64,000 bases of DNA from Diplonema papillatum (GCA_030068145.1 JAPJBO010000219.1:62001-126000); one strand, 5' to 3'. Positions 38,396-50,040 are shown, counted from the first letter of the stretch. Translations and numbers: made by a program. Notes: generated by a model not told the origin, from the sequence alone.

Positions 38396-39937
38396 TTAGC
38401 AGCATATATATAAGTATATATATGGTACCATGCCAAAACCCCCCCCCCCCCCCCTTTGCACTAATAAAAAAAATTTTGATGTCACCCCATACTGGTCCCG
38501 AAACCCCACTTGTGTGGCCCAAAACGGTTCCCGAACGGTTTTTGGTGGGCTGAGTCGAGGTAAAGGGGTCTCTGAAGGCCCACGAATAGGCCCAGGTGGG
38601 CCCATGTGGGCCCCGGAGCGGGCACTCAGTGCGAGGGGGGGTGCCCCCAAAATGGGGTCATTTTCAAAGCCTCGCCACTTCTCAAGCTAGTCAAACACCT
38701 TCTGGCCTCCACCGGGAAACCCAGACTACACAACGACAAGATCGGCTGTGTTCCGCTGTAGATAGCCACCAGCGGGTCCTCTTGAAGCCGAAGAATGTTC
38801 TCAGGGGTCTCAGATAGCCCTACTTGGCCACCCCGCCTGCAGCGCCTGCGGTGGGCAGGCACACCTTGTAAATAGAGTGGGTGCAGCAGGTGCACCCTGC
38901 CTAGAATCCGGCTTTACCAGCAATACGAATTAAGAATACAGGTTGACCCAGGAAAACGGAAACTAAGAGAGGGAAAATGCCAAAGATCACGGGTCTGGAG
39001 TTCGTGGAGTCATCGGTGAGAGCAATGCAGAAGTTGTCGCCGTTTCATGAGGAAACGAGACGTGGTCAGTCCATGCAGAGACGACTCGTAGCCAGCAGGA
39101 CCTTTTGCGAAAAGGTCTCTGGTGAGGACCTGATCGGTTTCTTTCTCGCCCTAATGACAGAGGAGGAGAACGTTGACATCTGGAAGCGCCTTTCTGGTAG
39201 GCTTTCAGAAGCCTTCAACAGCCTTGACGACGAGGCGAGCCGGCGACGCATCGTGAGCGGTTTGGACTGGGCACGTGCCCGGTACAGGGCTGTTGGAATG
39301 GTCGTGGGTGACAATCTCTGAAAGAACCGGGGAAAGGCTGCCGAGATTGGCGTTGGCGGGGGGGCCCACAGTCCTCATCTTGGTTCTTTTGAATTTTTCC
39401 ACCTTATATTCTGCGTTTTCCTTGTAAGCACTGTGTTCTCAAAAGCGGGTGAAGCCGGATTCTAGGCAGGGTGCACTTGCATACCACACATTCTGAGCGT
39501 GTGCCTGCCCACTGCTGGCGCTGCACACATGGGGCTAACTGTGACCCCCGAGAGCATTCTTCGGCTTCAAGAGGACCCGCTGGTGGCTATCTACGGCTGA
39601 ACACAGCCGATCTTGTCGTTTTGAAGTCTGGGTTTCCCGCTGGAGGCCAGAAAGTGTTTGACTAGCTTGAATAGTGGCGAGGCCCGAAAATGACCCCATT
39701 TTGGGGGGCTCTCCCCCTCGCGCTGAGTGCCCGCTCCGGGGCCCACCTGGGCCCACCTGGGCCCATTCGTGGACCTTCGGAGACCCCTTTACCTCGACTC
39801 AGCCCGTCAAAAACCGTTTGGGACCCGTTTTGGGCCACGCAGACGGGGGTTCGGGGCCAGTATGGGGTGACGTCAAAAAGATTTTTATTAGTGCAAAGGG
39901 GGGGGGGGGGGGGTGGCATCGTCTCATATGCTGCTAA
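38396..39937. mobile_element. palindromic element PAL-8 with one small gene
   Basis: The ends are TTAGCAGCATAT and its inverse, then GATGCC-like sequence, a C-run (38441) or G-run (39899), and long arms (38396-38917 and 39451-39937, ~85-90% similar by eye). Shared arm marks are TGGGCCCATGTGGGCCCCGG, AAAATGGGGTCATTTTC and AGAATCCGGCTT. The ~530-bp centre has one ORF. Outer ends match PAL-10. No transposase family is recognised. Confidence 0.8.
38977..39321 (+). CDS. small protein encoded in PAL-8
   Basis: 114 aa between the inverted arms with a purine-rich GAGGGAAAATGCC start context. It is predicted mainly helical: LEFVESSVRAMQKLSPF, then a basic RRGQSMQRRLVASRTF, LIGFFLALMTEEENVDIWKR and WARARYRAVGMVV. 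There is no signal peptide and no recognised motif. It could be a mobility factor, a regulator of an autonomous partner, or cargo. Confidence 0.5.
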   Translation: MPKITGLEFVESSVRAMQKLSPFHEETRRGQSMQRRLVASRTFCEKVSGEDLIGFFLALMTEEENVDIWKRLSGRLSEAFNSLDDEASRRRIVSGLDWARARYRAVGMVVGDNL

Positions 39938-40320
39938 GACACATCCACATCGACACGGGACAGAGATCTAGCTTGGTGTGCGTAGATCCACACCGCGAAG
40001 TGATTAGCGTGAGCCTCGATGGAGCATGGCTGTGCAGACCTGGGTCCCGTGTCAACAGCCATGGAACATGAGACAGTGCCAAGGCGAGTGCTCGAATGGA
40101 GCGTGGACGAATGAGTGCAGCAGGTTGTAGTGAATAATGGCAATTAGACATGGGTCAGTCGGCTCTAAGCAGGCTTCCGTGCTTGTTGGTTGTTGTTACT
40201 TTGTCGCAGTAATCGTGGGATCTATGGGGACCGGGAATTCGGCTTGCTTCCCGGCCCTTCATGCTCCCAGAATCCGATCCACGTAAAAGGACCCCACGGC
40301 CTTAGCAGTTAACCTGCGTT
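39938..40320. other. no gene seen
   Basis: Unassigned sequence between PAL-8 and the LINE remnant. There is no shared repeat apart from short AT-rich motifs. Confidence 0.35.
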
Positions 40321-42500
40321 GTGAAAACACAGGTTTCTCAAAAAAAAGGCAACAGCCTAGTTGCAGATAGCATTAAACGAGAGACTGACAGGCGACGCGA
40401 ACTTCCTGACCAGGCCCCCCGGCTGAACAGGGAACTACGGGATATCCGGAGGCGAATCGAGACGATCGTGCTTGGTGAGAACAGCAATCATGTGGTCCAA
40501 ATACGTCACCCGTACGAGCCCCCACTGATAGAAGACGTGCCCAAAGTGGAAACAGGATTCAAGGCCCGCTACGAGGCGGTGGACAGAGCCGAACGAAGCC
40601 AGCTCAAGGGTGACTCTGGGCCAGCCTTAATTACCACGCCTCAACAGGTCCGTGACGCAATATCCTTGATGAAGAAAGAAGCGAGAACGACTGATCTCTC
40701 AGCTGCCTTCCTGCCTACTCTACGAGAGAACGAGATACAAATTTTAGCGAACCAATTCTCATCGTGGTTAGCAGAAGGCATTCCAAGAGAACAGGCGCTC
40801 TCGTGGATCTTCCTGCTCCCCAAACCAGGGGTAACGCACAAGGGCACAGCAGCTGCGTACCGGCCAATCGCCATAATGCCCCTGTTCTTAAAGCTTCTAC
40901 ATGTGACGATCTATTCTCTCATCAGGGACCGATGTGCGCAAATTTTGAAGGAGGGGGACTTCGACTAAGGCAGTCACCACCCGCACGCCACGCTGGGGAT
41001 TGTAGCAAACGCGCAAGAATGGCTGGACAAATCTAGTGCGGAGACCCACATGCTATAATAATTGCCGATGTAGAAGCTGCGTTTGACACAACACCGCATC
41101 AACCCCTGGTCAGGGTCGTGAGGGACGAATTCGGGGACGAGATCGCGAATGCAGTGGAAGCACTGATAGGCTCACAGTGGTTCTCGCTAACGACGCGTGA
41201 GGGCTTTACCACACCCCTTTTACCGCGGAGGGGTTTGCTGCAAGGTTCCCCCCTGAGTGTAACCCTATTTCTCCTGTACAGGTCAGACCCGCCGAAGCCA
41301 GCCCGGGTGCCGCAATCGACACTACGTCACATACCAGGATGAGCAAGGCGGCAGAACATGTGCAAGGAGTAGTAGAGTGGATGAGAAAGACGGGACTGAA
41401 CGTAGCGAAGAGAAACTGATAGAAGTCGCTTCGGTTGAAGACACTCTCTGGATTCCCGAAGTTGGAAACCTCGAGACGGTCTCGAAGGCAAAGCTACCCG
41501 GAGGATGTTTACACGCATCGGGTCCCTCGGGATGCCCGAACAACGAAAAGAAGATCGAACGTTTCGCGAGGCTTTGCAGGCTGGTAAAACAGTCGTATCA
41601 GTGTTCGACTAGAGGTAAAGCTGAATTGTATTGTAGTTTCGTCCTGCCGGTGCTGGCGAGCCACTCAGTGTCACGCTGCTTCGACCCGAGACACCCTAAG
41701 CTGAATGCGGCCTACAATGACTGGCCACCCAAGCACAGACGAGGATTGGGCCTCGCAGAATTCGCAGCTAGCAAACCCGCAAACCCGTAGTACGGAATAC
41801 GGGTCAGCCGGCCATAGTAAGGTCAATCGTGAAGGCCCTCCGTAGCATCCAGCCCGGCACGGAAATAGTGATCGCCACGGACGGCAGCTACATTGAGGAG
41901 CTCTCCCAAGGCAAGGAGCGATCGGAGCGGTGGTGAATGAGCATTCCTTCGGAGCACGAATAAACGGGACGGTCACATCGAGTACGCAGGCGGAAGTATG
42001 CGCGATACTGGCATCAGAGGCAGCGTTGCGAATAGAAGCAAGCAGACAGCCGAGCCGTCGGTTCTGTGACAGCCAAAGCGCAATTGCCAGAGTGACCGGC
42101 AAGAAGAGCGCCGCTGACCCGTTGTCTACAGTGTTCCCAGTGGAGCCGAAGATAGAGTGGGTCAAGGGACACGCGGACAACAAATACATCAACGCAGCGG
42201 ACGAAGCAGCAGGGAGAGCGCAGCATCGGCGTAGCAAATTCGACGTCGAATGGGTCTACCGAGAGGCCGGTATGCGCTGACGACGCTGCCGGACTCGTGC
42301 AGATGGAAGAGATCGGAAGGTTCGTTCGGCGGTCCATTGGACACCAGAAACAGTCGCTTACGAGATCGTCTAAAAGCGCCACCGAGTAGTACGGACCCGA
42401 AGTCGCTGAAGCGACTGGGAAAAATCAGCGGTGCGGTGGACCTGCTGCAAGCACTGGTCAGGCGCGCCGTCTTGCAGGGCGGCACAGCGGACATCTGAGG
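40321..42500 (+). pseudogene. non-LTR retrotransposon (RT + RNase H), inactivated
   Basis: 40321-40968 encodes the N-terminal RT part: WIFLLPKPGV and AAYRPIAIMPLFLKLLH, typical of LINE RTs. After a frame break, 41053-41280 gives motif A IIADVEAAFDTTPH and motif B LLQGSPLSVTLF. The catalytic YxDD segment expected next is absent: the text jumps from FLLY to a region resembling MSKAAEHVQGVVEWMRKTG. 41860-42280 is an RNase H domain (IATDGSY, TQAEVCAI, FCDSQSAI, KGHADNKYINAADEAA) with one frameshift. RNase H after RT fits the I/Tad/R1-related LINE groups. Confidence 0.8.
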
Positions 42501-43324
42501 CTTGGGAGGTTGTGAAGAAAAAGCCGCCTCACACCACACCCTAACAACGTGCGACGCGGCGCATCTACAGTGGTTCCAGCAGACCTCAGATGTCCGCTGT
42601 GCCGCCCTGCAAGACGGCGCGCCTGACCAGTGCTTGCAGCAGGTCCACCGCACCGCTGATTTTTCCCAGTCGCTTCAGCGACTTCGGGTCCGTACTACTC
42701 GGTGGCGCTTTTAGACGATCTCGTAAGCGACTGTTTCTGGTGTCCAATGGACCGCCGAACGAACCTTCCGATCTCTTCCATCTGCACGAGTCCGGCAGCG
42801 TCGTCAGCGCATACCGGCCTCTCGGTAGACCCATTCGACGTCGAATTTGCTACGCCGATGCTGCGCTCTCCCTGCTGCTTCGTCCGCTGCGTTGATGTAT
42901 TTGTTGTCCGCGTGTCCCTTGACCCACTCTATCTTCGGCTCCACTGGGAACACTGTAGACAACGGGTCAGCGGCGCTCTTCTTGCCGGTCACTCTGGCAA
43001 TTGCGCTTTGGCTGTCACAGAACCGACGGCTCGGCTGTCTGCTTGCTTCTATTCGCAACGCTGCCTCTGATGCCAGTATCGCGCATACTTCCGCCTGCGT
43101 ACTCGATGTGACCGTCCCGTTTATTCGTGCTCCGAAGGAATGCTCATTCACCACCGCTCCGATCGCTCCTTGCCTTGGGAGAGCTCCTCAATGTAGCTGC
43201 CGTCCGTGGCGATCACTATTTCCGTGCCGGGCTGGATGCTACGGAGGGCCTTCACGATTGACCTTACTATGGCCGGCTGACCCGTATTCCGTACTACGGG
43301 TTTGCGGGTTTGCTAGCTGCGAAT
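41760..43324. repeat. 741-bp inverted duplication (PAL-9)
   Basis: 41760-42500 and 42584-43324 are inverted copies around an 83-bp spacer. Predicted peptides from the two arms are identical over more than 110 codons in several frames, so the arms are practically identical. The duplicated DNA is the RNase H and downstream part of the LINE. The arms end abruptly in LINE sequence on one side and in unrelated DNA on the other. Confidence 0.9.
42584..43324 (-). pseudogene. inverted copy of LINE RNase H region
   Basis: On the minus strand the same RNase H segment (FCDSQSAI, KGHADNKYINAADEAA) is found. It has no RT upstream and no promoter evident. Confidence 0.85.
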
Positions 43325-44015
43325 CCAGGAGGCGGATCTCAGGCCCAAATTCGGGGGTCGGGAGCCCACCAGGACCGAGGTCCTGGACGCCTACGCGAAG
43401 GGGAACCGGGTAGTGGTCAAGAGTGTTGCTCTGCGCGTGCGCTGCCAGCTGCCGGCGGACAAATGCGCAGAGTGGGCAACCTGGACCCTGCACGCGGTCG
43501 GAAGGATGGAGATGGCCGAAGACTGAGGTAGCAGTATGACAAGACAGTAACACGAGCACCGCCTTCAACTCTAACTGCAACAACAACAACAACAACAACA
43601 ACAACAAAGACGTCAACCCGAGCGAAACCGAGCACCCCGCGTTTCTAACCCAGTCAATCAACCTGTTGAGAGATAAAAGCTCAACACCGAAGCGACCCAT
43701 TTTCCCCTCCCGCACATCAACCCGAAGCATCATCCCGTCCGTCAGCAGATCGTCATCATCCGGTAGTTCAACAGAATAACATCAACGCCTTCTCAACCCT
43801 CCATTCCATCAGCACTACGCCAAGTGAGACATCCATCGCACCCACATTCCCGATCCCCGACACCTTACCATCACCACTTTATCAACCGCCAGCTCCGTCA
43901 TCACTGCACTCTACATGCAGAGCCAAGCAGCAGATCAGCAGCGAATCTAAGGAACCTTTTTGACTATTTAACAGCCATCAAAAAAGAACGCCGTCACAGG
44001 CAACTGACTGCGCGA
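43325..44015. other. (CAA)n and 5' flank of membrane-protein gene
   Basis: A (CAA)~9 tract lies at 43578-43608. The rest is A- and C-rich, pyrimidine-poor sequence with CATCA repeats, typical of an untranslated leader or promoter region. No exon is recognised. Confidence 0.4.
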
Positions 44016-44040
44016 TAATCGCCGGAAACACAAAAAAAAA
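44015..44040 (+). promoter_or_regulatory. leader motif ATCGCCGGAAACACAAA
   Basis: Matches the end of the conserved block at 20592-20608 and 63541-63557. It lies 130 bases upstream of the ATG at 44169. Confidence 0.4.
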
Positions 44041-44168
44041 GCAAAGAAAAAACTCACTCAACAACAAAAAAAGAACCCGGCCCGCTTCTTCGCCCACTCC
44101 GGACCTGTGTCTTGTTTTCTCGTCTTCGAGACACGCGTGCGCGGGAAGGGGGTGAGGGGGGCGAGGGA

Positions 44169-45401
44169 ATGCGCGTCAACGTGTGGGTCGCGGTGGCAAC
44201 CGCCATTGCCTGCGCCGCGGCGGGCTCGAAGAAGGAGAAGGTGTGCCTGCTGGCGTACGAGAGCTCGAGCTGCGCGGGGAAAGGCGTGATGCAAGGGTAC
44301 GTGAACGGGTCGAGGTATTTCCAGACGAACACCGAGGCTTGCAACATCGGCGTCCCTTTCGGACGATTCGGACAAGGCGGGCAGTGCGACGAACGCGTGT
44401 GCTCCGACCTCCCGTCGGCGTGCTCAGCGTCGACTTGCCTTGCGAAGGAGTGCGTGCTGTACAGCTGGTGCTGGAAGGACACGAAAGCTTGCAGCAAGCA
44501 GCCGACCACGATCCAAACACTTTCCCTCGACGTGAAGGTGTCCAACCAAGCGCAGGCCATCGAACAGTGCGGATACGCCGGCAGAGCAGGGAATGGCTTC
44601 CGCGTGCCGGTCACGGGGTCTCTCGCGAAAATCGACGTGGACGGCCTCGCGTCCAACATCGGGCTCATCATAGGAGACGGGATACGGCAGTACATGGTCG
44701 ACGGCAGACGCGACGCGAAGACTCAGCAATGGCTCGACTCCGACGGCGGCGTGCTCGCCATCGGCGTCCAGTGGTGGGCCCCCGGGCACCCAAAGCAGGG
44801 CAACACGTTGCTGGGCGTCGTGTACGACAAAAGCAAGCAAGACGCGCTGTTCATCTCGCTGGAAGACGGGCACGCCGACTCGTCGGTGCTCTGCTTCTTC
44901 GGCGAGGCGAGCGTCATCCCCCCGACGCCGGCTCCGACGGAACCTGTCGCGGGGGCGTGTGCGTATGACGAGTGGGAAGAAGGGACGTGGCTGGAAGCCT
45001 GCGGCGACGACGACTGCGCCAGTTATTCGTCTGAGCACGCTGCGAAAACAGCGTGCTGCGACATGGGCGGTGCGTGTCTCGGCGTCATCGAGGAGGCCAG
45101 CGGGCAGTCGTCGAAGTACCTTGTCGGCGTCTCCAACCGGACCACGGCCCTCTCCAGCGGCAAGACGTACCGGCGCACGTGGGCTTCGTTCGTGACGCCG
45201 CCGCCTCCCGTGATGCACGGGGGCATCCCGCTGGGGCTCCTGCTCATCCTCGGGCTGGTCGTCCTGATGACGTTCTACTGTACCATCGGCATGGCTCTCA
45301 AGATCCAGGCCGGCGCCGAGGGGTGCCCCGACGTCCTCCCGAACGACACCTTCTGGACGGCGTTGCCAGCGGCTATCGGCAACTGCTGCGCCTCGGTATG
45401 A
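44169..45401 (+). CDS. secreted/type I membrane protein with M6PR/ATG27-like tail
   Basis: 410 aa from the ATG at 44169. Residues 1-19 are a signal peptide (VWVAVATAIACAAAGS). A Cys-rich luminal part follows (CLLAYESSSCAGKG ... CSDLPSACSASTC), then a domain with WLDSDGGVLAIGVQWW, a PPTPAPTEPVAG linker and another Cys-rich module (CGDDDCASYSSEHAAKTACC). One membrane helix lies at about 356-378 (PLGLLLILGLVVLMTFYC). The tail VLPNDTFWTALPAAI resembles the IPNxxFWxxLP signature of cargo receptors such as mannose-6-phosphate receptor and ATG27-like proteins, which hints at endomembrane sorting. The match is to the tail only; the luminal part is not recognisably MRH. The stop overlaps a GTATGA, so a further exon cannot be excluded. 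Confidence 0.75.
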   Translation: MRVNVWVAVATAIACAAAGSKKEKVCLLAYESSSCAGKGVMQGYVNGSRYFQTNTEACNIGVPFGRFGQGGQCDERVCSDLPSACSASTCLAKECVLYSWCWKDTKACSKQPTTIQTLSLDVKVSNQAQAIEQCGYAGRAGNGFRVPVTGSLAKIDVDGLASNIGLIIGDGIRQYMVDGRRDAKTQQWLDSDGGVLAIGVQWWAPGHPKQGNTLLGVVYDKSKQDALFISLEDGHADSSVLCFFGEASVIPPTPAPTEPVAGACAYDEWEEGTWLEACGDDDCASYSSEHAAKTACCDMGGACLGVIEEASGQSSKYLVGVSNRTTALSSGKTYRRTWASFVTPPPPVMHGGIPLGLLLILGLVVLMTFYCTIGMALKIQAGAEGCPDVLPNDTFWTALPAAIGNCCASV

Positions 45402-46714
45402 TTGCAGTTTACGATGGGAATAATCGCCAGCAAATGGAGGCCCATTACGCACACACTACCTACCCCAGGTACGTGGGCGGCCCTGAGATTACCCCCTCAG
45501 GTGACACCACTTTATCTTTAGCCATACCTCAACGTACTTGTGGGTGGCCTGGGTGGGTGAAGTCTACTCAACATTCTCATGGATGGAAGGCGACGTCGTC
45601 GTTGCGGTGGATTCCTGTTCCCCAACTGTAGCCAACTGTAGCGAGTCTTTCTATCCCTTCCGCAAGTTGTACGCTGCAAAGTGCTGGTTTTATTTTATTT
45701 AAATTTAATAGCTTCCTCTTCCCTTCTTCTCGATCTACTTCGGTTCGGCAGAAGCGATCATGCAAGTTGTGCGAAAAAGGCCGAGGTGCTCAAGCGACTA
45801 TTCCCGCCTTTGACAGTTCGTGTCCTGCTTGCGGCCACGCATCACAACTTCAACAGCCACAAGTACAACTTGGCAGTCACAACCGAATGTTGTCTTGCGA
45901 CATAAAAGCTGGTGAAGTCGTAGGTTCAGGTGATGCAGGCTTCACCTGGCTGCTCCACCTTGTGTGAAAGCTGCACATGATCAAGAAGTTCTACGCTACT
46001 CACATTGCTGTAGTGTGTCTGGATAGATAAGAGAACGTCCTGTGCTTCACCTAAATACGTTCCGGCTCAAGACCCAGGGACAACATTTATCCCAACTTAC
46101 TGTCGCACTTTGCGGTACGACAATATACAGTCACAACTTTTTGTCACGATTTACAGCGCACCCTCACTCAACAGATTTGCACAAAGCCTGCAGGCTATTC
46201 ACACGTGACGATGGACACCGATGACATTGTATGTCCACTCCCTTCTTTTGCATTTCTATTTTCGGACGGCTACGTCTTTTACCGCCTTCCGCAAATACGT
46301 TGTTTGGCAGGGCAACCCGTAATGGTGTCCACGGGAACCAAACGCGTTTGTCATTGTCATCAAAAAAGCGACGGTTCGCATGCAAATCGTGTCGTAAGCA
46401 GCTTCGAGCAGCGACTACACACGTGTTGCACGAACAAAGAACAGTCTAAACAGAATGCTCATCATGTCGTTAATTTGTAGCTGTACTTCTCCGCCTCCAG
46501 CCTCAGCCCCTCGGGTATTTTCCCTTGAACTGTCCTCGGAGCCGAGTTGGAAGAGTTAAAACCGAGGGACGATAGTACTAATGCAATCCCTTACTAAACT
46601 GGTGGGGGCTTGATCTTTCACAGTTGCGACCTTCTTTGGAAGGCAACATTCGGAGTGAAATGCCCCGCGGTGGCGGCATGGGATTGTGAACGACGTGGGA
46701 ATTTTCACGTTCTT
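45402..46714. other. 3' flank, no firm gene
   Basis: A short frame after a CGGCAG at 45753 encodes a CKLCEKG ... CPACGH pair, and another near 46370-46420 encodes RFACKSCRKQLRA. These could be zinc-binding fragments of a decayed element. Neither has exon-like codon bias. Confidence 0.3.
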
Positions 46715-46945
46715 TTTTTGTATAAGCACCTGCTTTGTAGGAAATGCTTGGGGTGAGACTGCCAGTTGCGATAGATCAAAGGAGGTAAATGTGCTGTAGC
46801 CCACACGAAACACAGGTAACCCTGGGTTTAGTGGCGGGCGTAAGCGTTCAACAAAAAAGACCCACTTTGTAGTTGTATTGTTTTCTCCCCCTCTAGCCTC
46901 CTTCGAAATGAGCACAAGGCAGTCCCTCGAGTATTTCGCTGCCTC
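46715..46945 (-). repeat. SINE-A copy
   Basis: Full-length minus-strand copy from TTGTATAAGCACCTGCTTTG to CTCGAGTATTTC. Confidence 0.8.
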
Positions 46946-47089
46946 AAAAAAAGGGACTTGCGCCAGCCTTGGCGATGGCGCTCACGTTAAGTACCCACAC
47001 GCGCAGGACATGGACAATGACTCCGTCGACAAGTAGCCGCCGACCTCTCTCTTTCTCCCTCTGCACCATGCTGCGCCGGACGACTGGGG

Positions 47090-47890
47090 TTAGAAGTCCC
47101 TGCAACCGATGAGTGGTAAGAGTTGGAGATGCGTTTAAATCTTAATCACTGCTCCTTCACTGGGGTTTATGGTTGAGACGTCTGGACCTATTCGGATCGT
47201 CCAAGCTTCTGTTGCGAGACGGCTCGCCGGCTGCCTCAGTTTTGCTCGGATCGACCAGGATAGGAATGAGTTGCGAAGGGTAGGTGTCGGCGTCTTCGGA
47301 CAACGTCCTTGCTCTTCTACTGTTGTTACGGTCCTGCATAGGGTGTTCGTCGTACTCAAAAGGTTTATGGTTGTCTTCCCTGAACTTTGAAAAGAGGGTT
47401 AAAAGTCCCTGAAACCGATGAGTGGTAAGAGTTGGAGATGCGTTCAAATCTTAATCATTGCTCCTTCACTGGGGTTTATGGTTGAGGCGTCTGGACCAAT
47501 TCGGATCGTCCAAGCTTCTGTTGCGAGACGGCTTGCCGGCTGCCTCAGTTTTGCTCGGATCGACCAGGATAGGAATGAGTTGAGGAGGTGACCCGCAGCA
47601 TCGTCAGCGAAGGGTAGGTGTCGGCGTCTTCGGACAACGTCCTTGCTCTTCTACTGTTGTTACGGTCCTGCATAGGGTGTTCGTCGTACTCAAAAGGTTT
47701 ATGGTTGAGACGTCTGGACCTATTCGGATCGTCCAAACTTCTGTTTGCCGGCTGCCTCAGTTTTGCTCGGATCGACCAGGATAGGAATGAGATGAGGAGG
47801 CGACCCGCAGCATCGTCAGCAAAGGGTGGCGGAAGCAGTTGGCAAAACTTGCAACACCCCTGCGCGTTCCTGTGCACGGTGAGAACCAGC
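47090..47890 (+). repeat. R4 tandem repeat, three units
   Basis: GTTTATGGTTGAGACGTCTG and CTCAGTTTTGCTCGGATCGA occur three times (about 47165, 47475 and 47699). The first step is ~306 bp and the second ~230 bp because of internal deletion. The TCGTCGTACTCAAAAGG junction is conserved. Confidence 0.8.
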
Positions 47891-47939
47891 CTCAGAAGCT
47901 CGCATAAAGAAGATGCCCGAGGCACACCCGAAAAGCGCG

Positions 47940-48480
47940 TTTTAACTGATTGCTCAGACGCGCGCTTGTAGGGGCCTTCTCCCCGTGACGAACTTGCCTG
48001 TGCTCCAGACGCATGGGCGGGGGTCCTGGCTGCGACGAGCTACGAACCAGTGTGGGCCGCACCGACCTCCGCACCGGTGCGCACCGGTGCGCTGTTCGGT
48101 GCGCCGGTGCGCTACACAATTCCTTTGTTGGGGAGATTTTGTCGCTGGTCCACGTAGCAGACCTTTTTCGTCGATTTTATGCTCACGTTCACGACTACAC
48201 CGCGGTTTGACAAAAGTTTGCAACCACGTACCAACTCGATGGCCCCCAGGTCTATTTTCCACAGATCTCTTCATCGGAGCTGATCTCGAGCAAAACATCG
48301 TCGAAAAGATCTGCAACGGGGACCTGCGACTCTGAGCGAAAAACAGTCCAAAAAACGACAACCCAGGGCATCGAACCAGCGCACCGACCGCACCGGTGCG
48401 CCGCACCGCACCGGCCCCACACTGTACGAACTACCACCTGGCCGTATTGCCTGCAGCCAGCCATCACTGTTTAGGTCCGC
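47940..48480. repeat. R2-related segment with CCGCACCGGTGCG palindromes
   Basis: 47960-48060 matches the 5' half of R2 at 14428-14500. GCACCGGTGCGCACCGGTGC at 48075 and GACCGCACCGGTGCGCCGCA at 48385 form inverted GC-rich tracts ~300 bp apart. Confidence 0.55.
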
Positions 48481-48639
48481 TTGATGCGGCTGCACCTTGA
48501 ACACGGGACATGTGTGTTGAGCATGATACCAGTCCAGGCACGTCCTTGCATTCTTTCTTCCGTACCACCAATGTTGGCAATCGCCCTTGTATCGGTTCAC
48601 CATCTCCCCCCCCTCGCCCCGCAGACACTGAGGTTCCGC

Positions 48640-48775
48640 GCTGATGATGGTCCGCCTTATGCGTCCGTGGCTTAAAGGACCGAAACACGGCGCAGACGGG
48701 ACCAGTGCGGTGTTGAGCACATCCCCATTCCAAGCACGTTCTTGCAATCCCCCCCCTCGCCCCGCAGTCAGCACG
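48640..48775 (+). repeat. R2 core copy
   Basis: GATGATGGTCCGCCTTATGC to GTTCTTGCAATCCCCCC, very close to the copy at 14566. Confidence 0.7.
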
Positions 48776-49005
48776 TGACAGACTTCCTTGCGGACGATGT
48801 CGCATTCTTCGAATATTAGGCTCCACGCTGCGCAGTCTGTTCCCGAAAGGTGAGCAAGTCTGGGCATTTCAATCGCTTTTTCATATTCTCCGATTGATCT
48901 ACACGGTTGCGGTCCAGCCTCAGCAGCTCGAGTTAAAGAGGCGTGCCCGAGCACACTAAAAACGCGGACAACAGACCGGTACGGGCTACAAGGCAACTCC
49001 TGCTC

Positions 49006-49228
49006 AACTTGTAGAACGTGGGGGGCCCAAGACTACACTCCACGAAGGAATGTACTTGGGTGTCGGTCACAAGCAGTCCCGGACATGGCTAGCCATAACC
49101 CATAACGAAAGCGTGCACCAAATATACAACCCGTAACAATATAGCCCTTTCTTGCTCTAAGAGAACCCATTCATGAACGGTCATACGGAGACCCTAAACC
49201 CCCGGCATTTCAAGCGAACTTTAACTCT
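49006..49228 (+). repeat. R5 repeat (copy 2)
   Basis: See copy at 37488. The duplicated block includes GGACATGGCTAGCCATAACC and TCATGAACGGTCATACGGAG. Confidence 0.75.
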
Positions 49229-50040
49229 AAAATGCGGGTTCGCTACAACCACCAAAACGCGTGTAAAGGCACACCTGGGAAGCGGATGTGACACCCGCTT
49301 TTATAACTCCAGCTTTAACTCCCAATCCTTTAGTTCCGCCCTTTGACGCCAATCAGGCTCAGATACGAGTCAGTACGCGTGCACGCAGCACGGTGCTGGA
49401 TTCTGGAGTCTACGCTACGTCGCCGAACAAAAGCCACCACGACTGTGCCCGGCCCAGGGTTCCACCGAAGATTTGGGCGACCGTTCAGCCACTCCGACGA
49501 CTCAGACTGGTCGCCGGCCGCTGCGAAATCCACAAATAACACTAGAAATCGTCGGTCTCCAGCTTCTGAGGTGGACTTCACCGTGTACGGTCATCCGGAG
49601 ACTCTAAAACACCGAACCTTTTAAAGCCTCAAAAGAAAACGCTTGATCTTCCGAGGAGTCCTCTGCCCCTCCTTCCACACGAGACGCCCTTTCGGAGCAA
49701 AGAGGCGACGGTGGCTGATAACACGGCACGGGACTTGGTGATGCAACATTCTCTAGACAGGCTGAAAGCGCCGAAAACTCAAGGTGTCGGCACGACATGC
49801 ATACTGCAGCGTGAACAGGTCTGGAAAATCGACGTGTCGACCACCATCCCGGCACCTTCCTTCTAGCCCCTTAAATGCAGCACGGGGCAGAAAACTCTGC
49901 CTCTTCCTCGAAGAAGACGTGATGCTAGCATCAAACATACACGAGAAGCAGGTGCGGGCAGGCGCTGACCGTGAACCAAAAAGGTGGCTCTTCAAGAGGG
50001 TTGCCAGTAGTCTCGTCGCATGTTGACGAAGCCGTGATCA
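49229..50040. other. no gene seen
   Basis: A GGTCATCCGGAGACTCTAAA motif lies at 49589. No coding exon is recognised. Confidence 0.35.

Noticed and set aside
41671-43413. 188-aa paired ORFs on both strands
   Set aside because: They are antisense to the RNase H frame and appear twice only because the DNA is inverted-duplicated.
45753-45967. Zinc-finger exon of the 44-kb gene
   Set aside because: CxxC pairs are present, but codon bias is unlike the exons, and the join would need a GTATGA donor, which does not match the other introns.
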